A stretch of 9,568 nt of DNA from an uncultured Bilophila sp. (GTDB lineage: Bacteria; Desulfobacterota; Desulfovibrionia; Desulfovibrionales; Desulfovibrionaceae), in the NCBI GenBank assembly GCA_902373525.1, contig CABKMN010000089.1:1-9568 (forward strand), given 5' to 3'. Below the pieces are notes generated by a model. It was not told where the DNA came from. It saw only the letters and a program-made list of their open reading frames with translations, and searched no databases. The stretch's first letter is position 1, and each line of letters opens with the position of its first letter. Shown piece after piece: positions 1-6,545 of the stretch. A program made the position numbers and the translations under genes.

Positions 1-36
1 CCCCAAGCCCCCATCCTTCCTCTCCCTAAGACTTTT
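1..36 (+). repeat. Intergenic palindromic repeat, copy A (truncated by window edge)
   Basis: The segment ends with TCTCCCTAAGACTTTT, close to the tail of copy C (TCTCCTAAGACTTTC at about 2754-2768). It begins in a C-rich stretch like the one that follows the hairpin in copy C. The hairpin part would lie left of the window, so only the tail is visible. Membership rests on this tail similarity alone. Confidence 0.5.
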
Positions 37-532
37 GACGTTATCGAATCCCTCTTGCCGACGTTCCCCGGATGCGTGAGGATGGGGCGGTGCGTTTGTT
101 CCTTAAGGCGGTGTCATGGGAGATGGTTGAGGCTTCATTGCGTGAAGTTCCAAGGGAATAACCGATAAAAGGCCTCAGTCATGGCGTCCGCCAACGGAAA
201 AAATGGAAAAAAAGGCTGTATTTTCACCATACTGTGGAGATGAAACGACCACATCCCATGACAGAGCCTTCCTTCGTTAAGGGAATGGGGGAAACCGTGT
301 AAAAAAGCCGTGAAAAAGGAAGGAAGCGTTTGTGCGGAGCTTCGCGTTGCCCGCTCCGGGAGGACGGTGGGACGCGTTTTCCTTTTCCATGAAGAGTCGC
401 TTTTCCTTTCTCCTTCAAGAAGGAAAAACAGGCCACCCCCGTATGCCGCCCACGGGGAATTCCTCCGAGGAGGATTCGATAAGGTCGAAAGTCTTTGAAG
501 AGGGAGGTTTGGAGGGGAAGAGGAACTGTTCT
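1..532. other. Left-edge intergenic region, no supported gene
   Basis: I see no convincing gene here. The stretch holds the cut-off right part of an intergenic repeat (1-36), a short protein-like reading frame ending in TAA at 159-161 (discussed under rejected items), several purine runs, and small inverted repeats. One is at about 402-425, where TCTCCTTC and GAAGGAAA face each other across two bases. Another is at 459-479, where GAATTCCTCC faces GGAGGATTC. A second repeat copy (487-557) overlaps the end of mobA. Open frames on either strand lack a good ribosome binding site and any recognisable motif. Confidence 0.5.
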
Positions 533-557
533 TCAGAACGTTTCCTCTTCCCCCTCC
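487..557 (-). repeat. Intergenic palindromic repeat, copy B, overlapping the 3' end of mobA
   Basis: Read on the minus strand, this is an imperfect hairpin (arms 535-557 and 511-532, two-base loop). It is followed by a tail AAACCTCCCTCTTC and then AAAGACTTTC at 496-487. Copy C has the same order: a GGAGGGGGAAG-type arm, a variable core, the complementary arm, AAACCTCCC, then AAGACTTTC. The arms of B differ from each other by one gap and about two mismatches. The mobA stop codon (535-533) lies at the hairpin tip, so one arm is coding. No T-run follows, so it is not a classical terminator, although it may protect a 3' end. Confidence 0.65.
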
Positions 558-1171
558 AGTGTTCCTTCCCTTTCTTCCTTCATCCGCATCAATGCCGCGA
601 GACGGCGGGCGATTTCAAAGTCGGCGGGATAGTTGATGTTGAAAAAGGGCAGGGCTTCGGAGCGGGAATAGGGGACATGGGTACGCAGGCCCTCGGGGAT
701 GACCATGCTGAACTTGCGGATGCCCTTTTCCCATGCCAGCTCGAACCACGGCAGGCAGGCGGGCTCGTACACGGACACCAGCGCCTCGATGAAGCCCGTC
801 TCCTCCTGCCGGTAGGTGGTCATGATCGTCCCCCGTTCGCGCGCGGCCCGCGCCGCGAGCAGCCGGGACAGCGTCGCCCGGTCCATGAACGGCAGGTCGC
901 AGGAAAGCACCAGCACCGGCTTCCGCAGACGGCGCAGTACCGAGTAGACCCCGCCGAACGGCCCCTGCCGGTCCACCTCGTCGGGGATGGATTGGAACGG
1001 CAGGGCGTCCTCGGGGTCGCGGCACGACACGAACACGTCGTCCGTGCAGCCCTTGAGAAGCCCCACGGTGCGCTCCAGCATATCCGGCCCGCCGTCGCCG
1101 TGGATCGAAAGACGGAGCTTGTTGCGCCCCATGCGGGACGAAAGCCCTCCCGCCATGACTATTCCGTACAC
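533..1171 (-). CDS. mobA: Molybdenum cofactor guanylyltransferase, MobA family
   Basis: A 212-residue nucleotidyltransferase of the MobA/MocA kind. The family transfers GMP (or CMP in relatives) from the NTP to molybdopterin, giving the dinucleotide cofactor needed by DMSO-reductase-family enzymes such as the formate dehydrogenase encoded nearby. Seen: the N-terminal NTP-binding loop AGGLSSRMGRNK (residues 7-18), QGPFGG (69-74), the metal-binding LSCDLPFM with D92, and a late FFNINYPAD close to the FFNINTPED form common in MobA. Length is normal. I chose the GTG start at 1171 because GGAGG lies four bases upstream and it leaves the usual few residues before the loop. The last residues, rich in Glu and Gly, are encoded by one arm of repeat copy B, so the natural C-terminus may have been altered. 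The gene lies 270 nt beyond the cytochrome gene and a terminator, so it probably has its own promoter. GMP versus CMP specificity cannot be told from this reading. Confidence 0.88.
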   Translation of the reverse strand: MYGIVMAGGLSSRMGRNKLRLSIHGDGGPDMLERTVGLLKGCTDDVFVSCRDPEDALPFQSIPDEVDRQGPFGGVYSVLRRLRKPVLVLSCDLPFMDRATLSRLLAARAARERGTIMTTYRQEETGFIEALVSVYEPACLPWFELAWEKGIRKFSMVIPEGLRTHVPYSRSEALPFFNINYPADFEIARRLAALMRMKEEREGTLEGEEETF

Positions 1172-1222
1172 GCCGCCTCCGGCCGCGCTCCGAAGGATCG
1201 GGGGGCGGCCTCTGTCAGGATG

Positions 1223-1239
1223 ATGATTGTATGTATCAT
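1223..1239 (-). promoter_or_regulatory. Candidate operator or promoter element upstream of mobA
   Basis: A small inverted repeat, ATGAT and ATCAT separated by seven bases (TGTATGT). Its left part, ATGATTGTATG (1223-1233, plus-strand reading), matches ATGCTTGTATG of the palindrome upstream of fdhA at 10 of 11 positions, in the same orientation. The two sites lie 51 and 52 nt from their start codons. It may be a shared regulator site. Alternatively, the minus-strand reading contains TACAAT, a plausible -10 hexamer, so part of the match could be promoter sequence. Confidence 0.4.
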
Positions 1240-1310
1240 GTTATCGGATGCGGGCAAGCCGTTTCGGGAAAAAAGAGGCGTTCGTGACAAAGGGAACAGA
1301 CGCCGTCCCG

Positions 1311-1340
1311 GCGGAAACTTTTTTTCGAAAAAAGTTCCGG
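1311..1340. repeat. T/A-rich hairpin element between the cytochrome gene and mobA
   Basis: A near-perfect inverted repeat: CGGAAAC and a run of seven T, then CG, then six A and GTTCCGG, with a one-base bulge. A second GC-rich hairpin built on GGCCTCC and GGAGGCC follows at about 1353-1369. They lie beyond the cytochrome terminator and upstream of mobA. Such symmetrical hairpins can act as terminators on either strand or be mobile intergenic repeats; the sequence does not decide which. Confidence 0.45.
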
Positions 1341-1381
1341 TTTCCCGCAGGCGGGCCTCCGGGAGGCCGGGAACCGCCATG

Positions 1382-1416
1382 AAAAACGGCAGCTCTCCTC
1401 GCGGAAAGCTGCCGTT
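1382..1416 (-). terminator. Rho-independent terminator of the fdh operon
   Basis: On the minus strand, AACGGCAGCT (1416-1407) and AGCTGCCGTT (1394-1385) form a 10-bp perfect stem with a 12-nt loop, and the T-run ends at 1382. It starts 26 nt after the cytochrome c3 stop codon. It closes the fdhA-fdhB-cytochrome transcript and separates mobA from it. Confidence 0.85.
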
Positions 1417-1441
1417 CGTCTTTTGGGGAAGCCCGCCAGCC

Positions 1442-1921
1442 TTACTTCAGGGTCTTTTCGGCGACGGCGGGAGTGTTCGGGTCCTTCTTGGCCTTTTCGT
1501 GACAGGGCAGGCAGCCCTTCTGGAACCCTGTGTACTGCTTGCGCTTTTTCATGTGGCAGCCGTAGCAGGAATGATCGCTGTCCTTGGCGTGGAACGCCTT
1601 GAAGAGGCTCGGCGCGACGCCGTCGTCGCCACGGGGAACGGAGTGGCATTCCTCGCTCGCGCCGCAGGAGACGTACTTGGCGCTGATGTCCGAGGGCTGC
1701 GCGTGGTGACAGGTGACGCAACGGACCCGTTTGTGGGACTTGTGATTGAACACGACGTTCATCTTTTCGTTCCCGCCGCTGGCTTCGATGGTCAGCGGAT
1801 TGCGGATAACTTTGCCGACTTCTTTGATGTCGCTGACGCCTTTGGCTGCGTCGTCATCGGCGGCGACGGCGGGGACGCACAGGAAGCAGGCCACGGCAAG
1901 GGTCAAGAGTTCCTTCTTCAC
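1442..1921 (-). CDS. Tetraheme cytochrome c3 subunit of formate dehydrogenase
   Basis: A 159-residue periplasmic c-type cytochrome. A Sec signal peptide (KK, a hydrophobic stretch to about residue 16, then AVA-AD) is followed by four haem attachment sites: CVTCH (68-72), C86-X5-C92-H93, CYGCH (119-123) and CLPCH (137-141). The likely distal ligands H60 and H63 (in FNHKSHK), H73 and H111 follow the usual cytochrome c3 pattern of bis-His haems. In FdhABC3-type enzymes of Desulfovibrio this subunit receives electrons from FdhB and passes them to the periplasmic cytochrome network, which is the role inferred here. The start is GTG at 1921 with GGAG seven bases upstream, only 23 nt after the fdhB stop, so the two are surely co-transcribed. 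The second haem site is odd: canonical c3 uses CX4CH there, and I read CX5CH directly from the codons. The fourth site is CX2CH where CX4CH is common. A terminator follows directly. Confidence 0.9.
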   Translation of the reverse strand: MKKELLTLAVACFLCVPAVAADDDAAKGVSDIKEVGKVIRNPLTIEASGGNEKMNVVFNHKSHKRVRCVTCHHAQPSDISAKYVSCGASEECHSVPRGDDGVAPSLFKAFHAKDSDHSCYGCHMKKRKQYTGFQKGCLPCHEKAKKDPNTPAVAEKTLK

Positions 1922-1944
1922 GTTACAACTCCGGGGGCTGAGGA

Positions 1945-2649
1945 CTAGGCCACAGGTCGGCGCAGTTTCGCAAAAAGCTGGCGGCGCGTCATGGGATTGG
2001 CGTCGTTCTGCGCGAATACGGCGAACTTGTGGTACAGATTGGGATCATCCGCGTAGAGGTATATCACATGGACGGTCCCGATGTCACCCAGTACGGCATT
2101 GGGAAAACGTTCTTTAACTTCCCCGAGCCGCTTCTCGGCGAGTTCTTCCATTTCCTCGCGTTCTCCGAAGTGCATGCATCCGGTGGGGCAGGAGAGGACG
2201 CATGCGGGAAGCATGCCTTCCTGCACGCGGTCGTTGCAGAAGTCGCACTTGTGGACTTGTTTGGTCTGCGGGTCCACGCGCGGGATGTCGTAGGGGCAGG
2301 CTTCGCGCACGGCCTGACCGTCGATCTGGGCGGTCAGAGGCGTGAACAGCACCGCGCCGGTCTTCTCGTCCTGTACGATGGCGCCGTCGACGGTGGAGGC
2401 GGTCATGCAGGGGGCCAGCTCGCAGTGGCGGCACTGTTCGGGGAAGAACAGCATGCGGAAGTCCTTGCCCTTGCCCACTTCGCGCATGTGCACCGTCTTG
2501 TAGGTCACGCTCGACAGGTCCGGCGGGTTGGTGTGCCCGCCGCGGTTCGTCGTCGCTTCGGCGGGGAGGTTCTTCCACTGCTTGCACGCGATCTGGCAGC
2601 CTCGGCAGCCCGTGCAGCGCGTCAAATCGACAAAAAAGGCTTTCGCCAT
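1945..2649 (-). CDS. fdhB: Formate dehydrogenase iron-sulfur (beta) subunit
   Basis: A 234-residue ferredoxin-like electron-transfer subunit that links the FdhA active site to the cytochrome. The 13 cysteines are C12/15/18/22 (CTGCRGCQIAC), C73/76/81 (CRHCELAPC), C118 (ACPYD), C135/138 (CDFC) and C150/154/158 (ACVLSCPTGC). APC is not followed by the CP of four-cluster relatives, which fits the three-[4Fe-4S] arrangement known for Desulfovibrio FdhB. There is no signal peptide of its own; in this family it is exported folded with FdhA through the Tat pathway. The start ATG at 2649 has AAGGAG seven bases upstream. It lies between fdhA, 424 nt upstream with hairpin repeats in the gap, and the cytochrome gene, 23 nt downstream. 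The family identity is clear. Confidence 0.93.
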   Translation of the reverse strand: MAKAFFVDLTRCTGCRGCQIACKQWKNLPAEATTNRGGHTNPPDLSSVTYKTVHMREVGKGKDFRMLFFPEQCRHCELAPCMTASTVDGAIVQDEKTGAVLFTPLTAQIDGQAVREACPYDIPRVDPQTKQVHKCDFCNDRVQEGMLPACVLSCPTGCMHFGEREEMEELAEKRLGEVKERFPNAVLGDIGTVHVIYLYADDPNLYHKFAVFAQNDANPMTRRQLFAKLRRPVA

Positions 2650-2687
2650 GATGGACTCCTTCTATGGGAGGGAGGGGTGCGGACCTT

Positions 2688-2768
2688 GGAGGGGGAAGGG
2701 AGAACCCTTCTGAGGAAGGGTTCTCCCTTCCCCCTCCAAACCTCCCCCTTTCCTCTCCTAAGACTTTC
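2688..2768 (+). repeat. Intergenic palindromic repeat, copy C, with perfect 23-bp stem
   Basis: Arms 2688-2710 and 2715-2737 are perfect reverse complements of 23 bp with a TGAG loop. They are followed by AAACCTCCC and a tail ending TAAGACTTTC at 2759-2768. It shares outer arm and tail with copy B, but the inner stem sequence differs while still pairing. It lies between fdhA and fdhB, 39 nt upstream of the fdhB start. A stem this strong should form in the fdh mRNA. Confidence 0.75.
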
Positions 2769-3018
2769 ATAAACGGGGCGGGCGGCGTTCGGGGCGGCCC
2801 GGCGGATCTTCCCCGGCGGAAGTTTCCCGGAGACGCCGGGTGCAGCCGTGCGGAAGGCCGGTGTTCAACGCAATCTCTCGTCCTGCGGGCGTTTCCTTCA
2901 TAAAGACGGAAAGCCTGACGGGGAATTCGATGGAATGCCCGCCGTCTCTTTGTCCGCCGCCCAACGGAACTTCCGCCGCGCCGCCTCCCCACCGGTCGAA
3001 GTTTTTGCGGGTGGGGGT

Positions 3019-3058
3019 CCGGGGGAGGGCGCTTTTTTCAAAAAGCGTCCTCCCCCGG
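3019..3058 (-). terminator. Large hairpin directly downstream of fdhA
   Basis: CCGGGGGAGG then GCGCTTTTTT (3019-3038) faces AAAAAGCGTCCTCCCCCGG (3040-3058): 19 pairs with one G-T wobble and a one-base loop on paper, so a few central A-T pairs must open. It begins 15 nt after the fdhA stop. On the minus strand the T-run comes before the loop and the A-run after it, so it is not a standard intrinsic terminator. It may instead stabilise the fdhA 3' end or partly end transcription. Long T/A-centred, G/C-flanked hairpins like this are, as far as I recall, frequent between genes in Desulfovibrio. Confidence 0.45.
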
Positions 3059-3073
3059 GTCGTCATACGCGAA

Positions 3074-6000
3074 CTATTCCGGCAAATCCTTGTCCGGCAT
3101 CTTCTCGATGTTGACCATAAAGGCCTTGGACTCGGGGATGGCGGAGTTGGGGTCGCCGACGGCGGCGGTGAGGAGGTTGGCGCTGTCGCCGCCGCGCTTG
3201 GGCACGAGCCAGCCGAAGTGCCACGGAAGGCCGATCATGTGGACGGTCTTGCCGTTGGCGACGACCGGCTGGAACCGGTTGGTCACGATGGCCTTGGCGA
3301 GCAGACCGCCTCGGGCGCTGCTGACCTTGACCACGTCGCCGTTTTCGATGCCGCGTTCCTTCGCCAGCTCGGGATCAAGCTCCGCGAAGACCTGCGGCTC
3401 GGCTTCGACCAGCCACGCGCAGCGGCGGGTCATGAGGCCCGTCTGCCAGTGCTCGGTCACGCGGTAGGTCGTGCCGATGAACGGGAAGCGGTCGTCCGCC
3501 GGAGCCAGCACTTCGCCCTTGGCCTTGAAGGCTACGGGGTTGCTGCGCTGATCCGAGAAGACGTGGCCGGCGAAGGGCGATTCGAGCGGCTCGTAGAATT
3601 CCGGGAACGGCCCGTCTTCGCGGCCCGGCCCGAACAGCGCGCCCTGTCCGTCCTTCTGCATGATGAAGGGATACTTGGTGCCGGGATCGCCGCCGCCGTC
3701 CACGACGTCGCCGACCCACTTGCCGTCGCGCCACTGGATGACCGGCTTGTCCGGGTTCCACGGGCGTCCCTGCCTGTCCACGGAGGCGCGGTTGTAGATG
3801 ATGCGGCGGTTCAGGGGCCACGCGTAGGACCAGTTCGGGAACAGGCCGATCTTCTCCTGCTCCGGCGTCTGCGTCTTGTCGCGGCGGGCCATCATGTTGC
3901 CCGCGTCGGTCCAGCAGCCGGTATGCAGCCAGTCGCCGCTGGCGGTGGAGCCGTCCGCCTGAAGCAGCGAGAAGGCGGGGACCTGCTGTCCGGCCTTGTA
4001 CTGCTTGCCGCCGATGGTCACGTCGCGCAGGAAGTAGCCGTTCATGACCTTGGCGGTGTTGGCGGGCGAGAACTCGTGCCCTTCCATCCACTTTTCGATG
4101 CCGAGGTTGAGGATCGGTTCGGGGAACGCGCCGCCCTGCTCCTTGTAGAGCTTGCGGATGGCGAGCAGCATTTCGACCATGATGTCGCCGTCGGGCTTGG
4201 TTTCGCCGTAGCGGTCGGGACCGGCGTAGCGCCACTGCATCCAGCGGCCCGAGTTGGCGATGGAACCTTCCTTTTCAATGGACGTGCAGCAGGGCAGGAA
4301 GAAGACTTCCGTGGCGATGGAGGCGGGGTCCTTGCCGGGGCCGCGCCAGAAGGAGCCGGTTTCGTTGTCGAACAGGTTGACGTTGACCAGCCACTTGAGG
4401 TTTTCCATCGCCTTGCGGCTCTTGTTGGCGTTCGGGCCGGAGCAGGCGGGGTTCATGCCCCACGCGAACAGGCCGTCGAGCTTGCCCTCGACCATGCGGT
4501 CGAAGATGGACATCCACATGTAGTCGGTCTTCTTCTTGTCGGCGTCGAGGTGCGGGACGTAGCCGTAGGCCGTCTCGGGCGTCACGCCGGGGTAGAGCGA
4601 CATGAGGAAGCTCGCCGTGTATTTGGGCCGGTTGCCCCACCAGTTCACGCTCTTGGGATCGTTGGTCTTGGGCGTGGTGGCGTTGTAGTCCGCGAGAGTC
4701 GGCAGCGTGGAGACCGGCACGGGCAGATAACCGGGCCAGATGTCCGCGAGGAGCGCCTGGTCGGTGGAACCCTGCACGTTGGATTCGCCGCGCAGCGCGT
4801 TGACGCCGCCGCCCGCCACGCCGATGTTGCCGAGCAGAAGCTGCACGATGGACATGGCGCGGATGTTCTGCACGCCCACGCTCTTCTGCGTCCAGCCCAT
4901 CGCGTACATGATGGTTCCGGCCTTGTCGGGTCTGCCGGTGGCGGAGAAGGCTTCGTAGACCTTCAGGAGGTCTTCCTTGGGCGTGCCGGTGGTTTCGGAC
5001 ACCTTGTCCAGCGTGTAGCGGCCGTAATGCCGCTTGAGGAGCTGGAAGACGCAGCGGGGGTGCGTGAGGGTTTCGTCGCGCACCGGGATGCCGTTGGCGT
5101 CCATCTCGAAGGCCCATGTCTTTTTATTGTAGGCCTTCTTGTCCGCGTCGAAGCCGGAGAACAGGCCGTCGCTGAACCCGAAGTCCTCGCCCACGACCGT
5201 GGGGCCGTTGGTGCTGTCGATCACATATTGCTTGAAGTATTTGTCGTTGCTCAGGATATAGTTGATCATCCCGCCGAGGAAGGCGATGTCCGTGCCCACG
5301 CGGAGCTGGACGTACAGGTCGGCCTTGCTCGAAGAGTGGGTGAAGCGCGGGTCCACGCTGATCACCTTCGCGCCCCGGTCCTGCGCCTTGAGGACCCACT
5401 TGAAGGAAATGGGATGGTTTTCGGCAGGGTTGCTGCCCATCATCAACACACAATCACTGTTCGCGAGATCGTTCCAGTGATTCGTCATCGCGCCGCGTCC
5501 GAACGACTCTGCCAGAGCCGTAACAGTGGCGCTGTGTCAGAGACGCGCCTGGTGTTCGATGTACACCAGGCCGAGGCTGCGGAGGATGGCCTGATAGGCC
5601 CAGCACTCCTCGTTGTCCATCGCCGCCGAGCCGAACGAGGCCATCGCCTCGGTGCGGTTGACGAGCTCGCCCTTGGCGTTCTTGACCGTGAACGACTTGT
5701 CGCGGCTTTCCTTCACGCGCTTGGCGATTTCGGCCATCGCCCAGTCCCATTCGACTTCTTTCCATTCCGTGGCGTGGGGGGCGCGGTAGAGCGGCTTCTT
5801 GGGGCGCTGGTCGTTGACCGTGAGCTGCCACGTGGACGCGCCCTTGGGGCAGAGGGACCCCTCGTTGATCGGGTGATCGGGATCGCCTTCCACGTTGACG
5901 GCGCGGCCCTTGCCGAGCGGGTTGTCGGAGGTGCTGGTGCTGACGATGAGCCCGCAGCCCACCGCGCAGTAACAGCAGATGGACGTGGTCTGTTTCGTCC

Positions 6001-6124
6001 ACTTGAGTTTGAAGGCCTTCGCCTGGGCGAAAGCGGGGCGCAGGTCGAATCCGAGCCCGGAAACGGCGCCGACGACCGCGGCGCCCAGCCCGAGCTTCAG
6101 GAAACCTCGGCGTGATACGCTCAT
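3074..6124 (-). CDS. fdhA: Selenocysteine-containing periplasmic formate dehydrogenase, catalytic alpha subunit
   Basis: A 1016-residue W/Mo-bis-pterin guanine dinucleotide enzyme that oxidises formate to CO2, or the reverse, in the periplasm. Seen: a Tat signal SRRGFLKLG (residues 4-12) with hydrophobic stretch and AFA-Q (cleavage near 33); one [4Fe-4S] site C50-X2-C53-X3-C57-X34-C92, with K94 in CPKG; and an in-frame TGA at 5539-5537 for Sec196, followed by His197, in the context EHQARL-U-HSATVTALAESFGRGAMTNHW, typical of selenoprotein FDHs. R445 in ALRGESNVQGS is probably the conserved active-site arginine. The C-terminal part has the pterin-binding dinucleotide domain (AELDPELAKERGIENGDVV onward). 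Two open frames, 6142-5537 and 5488-3074, join only if TGA is read as Sec; a SECIS-like hairpin lies just after. I start at ATG 6124, not the in-frame ATGs at 6139 or 6142, because GGGGAGGAG lies four bases upstream and it puts the twin-arginine motif at residue 5. Heads the operon with fdhB and cytochrome c3. Confidence 0.95.
5509..5539 (-). promoter_or_regulatory. UGA selenocysteine codon with bacterial SECIS-like hairpin
   Basis: TGA at 5539-5537 is followed after ten bases by CUGUU (5526-5522), the eight-base loop ACGGCUCU (5521-5514) and GGCAG (5513-5509). The five pairs include two G-U. The position and the G-rich apical loop with UCU resemble the E. coli fdhF SECIS (loop AGGUCU, about 11 bases after UGA), which SelB recognises. 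Read from the sequence by hand; the pairing was not folded computationally. Confidence 0.75.
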
Positions 6125-6171
6125 GGAACTCCTCCCCATCATGGCGGACCGTGGTCCGCCGCAGGTATTCT

Positions 6172-6197
6172 GATATATGCTTGTATGAGCATATATC
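6172..6197 (-). promoter_or_regulatory. Perfect palindromic operator candidate for fdhA
   Basis: GATATATGCT (6172-6181), six bases TGTATG, then AGCATATATC (6188-6197): perfect 10-bp arms. The ATGCT-N6-AGCAT core has the five-six-five layout of CRP/FNR-family sites, though other dimeric regulators fit as well. It lies between the -10-like TATAAT (6212-6207) and the fdhA start 48 nt away, so a bound protein would sit over the transcript start. Its centre shares ATGNTTGTATG with the site upstream of mobA. The regulator is unknown; formate, molybdate or tungstate response would be reasonable guesses. Confidence 0.6.
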
Positions 6198-6206
6198 GTT
6201 TAAATC

Positions 6207-6212
6207 ATTATA
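6207..6212 (-). promoter_or_regulatory. Candidate -10 element for fdhA
   Basis: The minus strand reads TATAAT here, a perfect sigma-70 -10 hexamer in AT-rich DNA, 82 nt upstream of the fdhA start. I see no good -35 hexamer at 16-18 nt further upstream (CTAACG at best), so either an activator is needed or the real promoter is another AT-rich hexamer nearby. Confidence 0.4.
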
Positions 6213-6393
6213 AAATTTTGTTACGAATACGTTAGTGCTATGCCACAGCCGCCGTTGTGTCAATCCCGTCGCGCGCAAAACGTGCGCTTGTGGAATAAAT
6301 CCTTTGTGGAAGGGGACGGCGGGAATGCGCCGGAGTGGGGATTGTTCATTTTTTTGTGGGGAATACCGTTTTGGCGGGGGATACGGCCGGGGG

Positions 6394-6545
6394 CCTTGCA
6401 CCGCGTGCGGAGGGGGCGCGCCGACGTGCGCCTGAGCGACGCCCGGACGCCGAACCTTGCGCCGCGCGCGGTGTGGGGCGCGCATGCCGGGACGGTACTG
6501 CCCGGCATCGGAGGTACCTTGCGCCGCGCGGGGGGGGGCGCGCCG
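6394..6545. repeat. Three degenerate GC-rich repeats with 61-62 nt period
   Basis: Copies begin with CCTTGC at 6394, 6455 and 6517. Each runs CCTTGC(A/G)CCGCG, then a G-rich block, then GGGGCGCG. Copies two and three are each followed by a small hairpin: ATGCCGGG and CCCGGCAT (6484-6491, 6501-6508), and GGGGA and TCCCC (6548-6552, 6559-6563). Repeat blocks are about 28 nt and only partly conserved. They are too diverged and too few for a CRISPR call. Confidence 0.45.

Larger units (their letters stand above)
2650..3073. other. Long spacer within the fdhA-fdhB operon
   Basis: 424 nt separate the fdhA stop from the fdhB start, although both genes make parts of one enzyme. I find no gene in it. 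It holds, in transcription order: a 19-bp hairpin right after fdhA (3058-3019), GC-rich sequence with an 11-bp perfect inverted repeat spaced 143 nt apart (CGGCGGAAGTT at 2814-2824 and its complement at 2968-2978), and repeat copy C (2768-2688) ending about 40 nt before fdhB. An internal promoter for fdhB was not evident. Confidence 0.7.

Noticed and set aside
72..161. Protein-like reading frame on the plus strand (MREDGAVRLFLKAVSWEMVEASLREVPRE) ending in TAA
   Set aside because: It reads like the end of a real protein, but it is only 29 codons, has stops upstream in frame at 27-29 and 36-38, and matches no family I can name. It may be a gene remnant; the evidence is too thin to call.
332..1948. 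538-codon plus-strand open frame opposite mobA and the cytochrome gene
   Set aside because: It spans two clear minus-strand genes and a terminator, and has low-complexity composition and no family motif.
5489..5540. Stop codon splitting fdhA as a pseudogene or frameshift
   Set aside because: Both sides keep the same frame, the residues around the UGA match the selenocysteine site of FDH enzymes, and a SECIS-like hairpin follows.
2840..6115. Very long plus-strand open frame opposite fdhA (about 1091 codons)
   Set aside because: It is the antisense of a GC-rich gene with strong codon bias. Its product has no recognisable domain, and the minus strand carries an unmistakable FDH alpha subunit.
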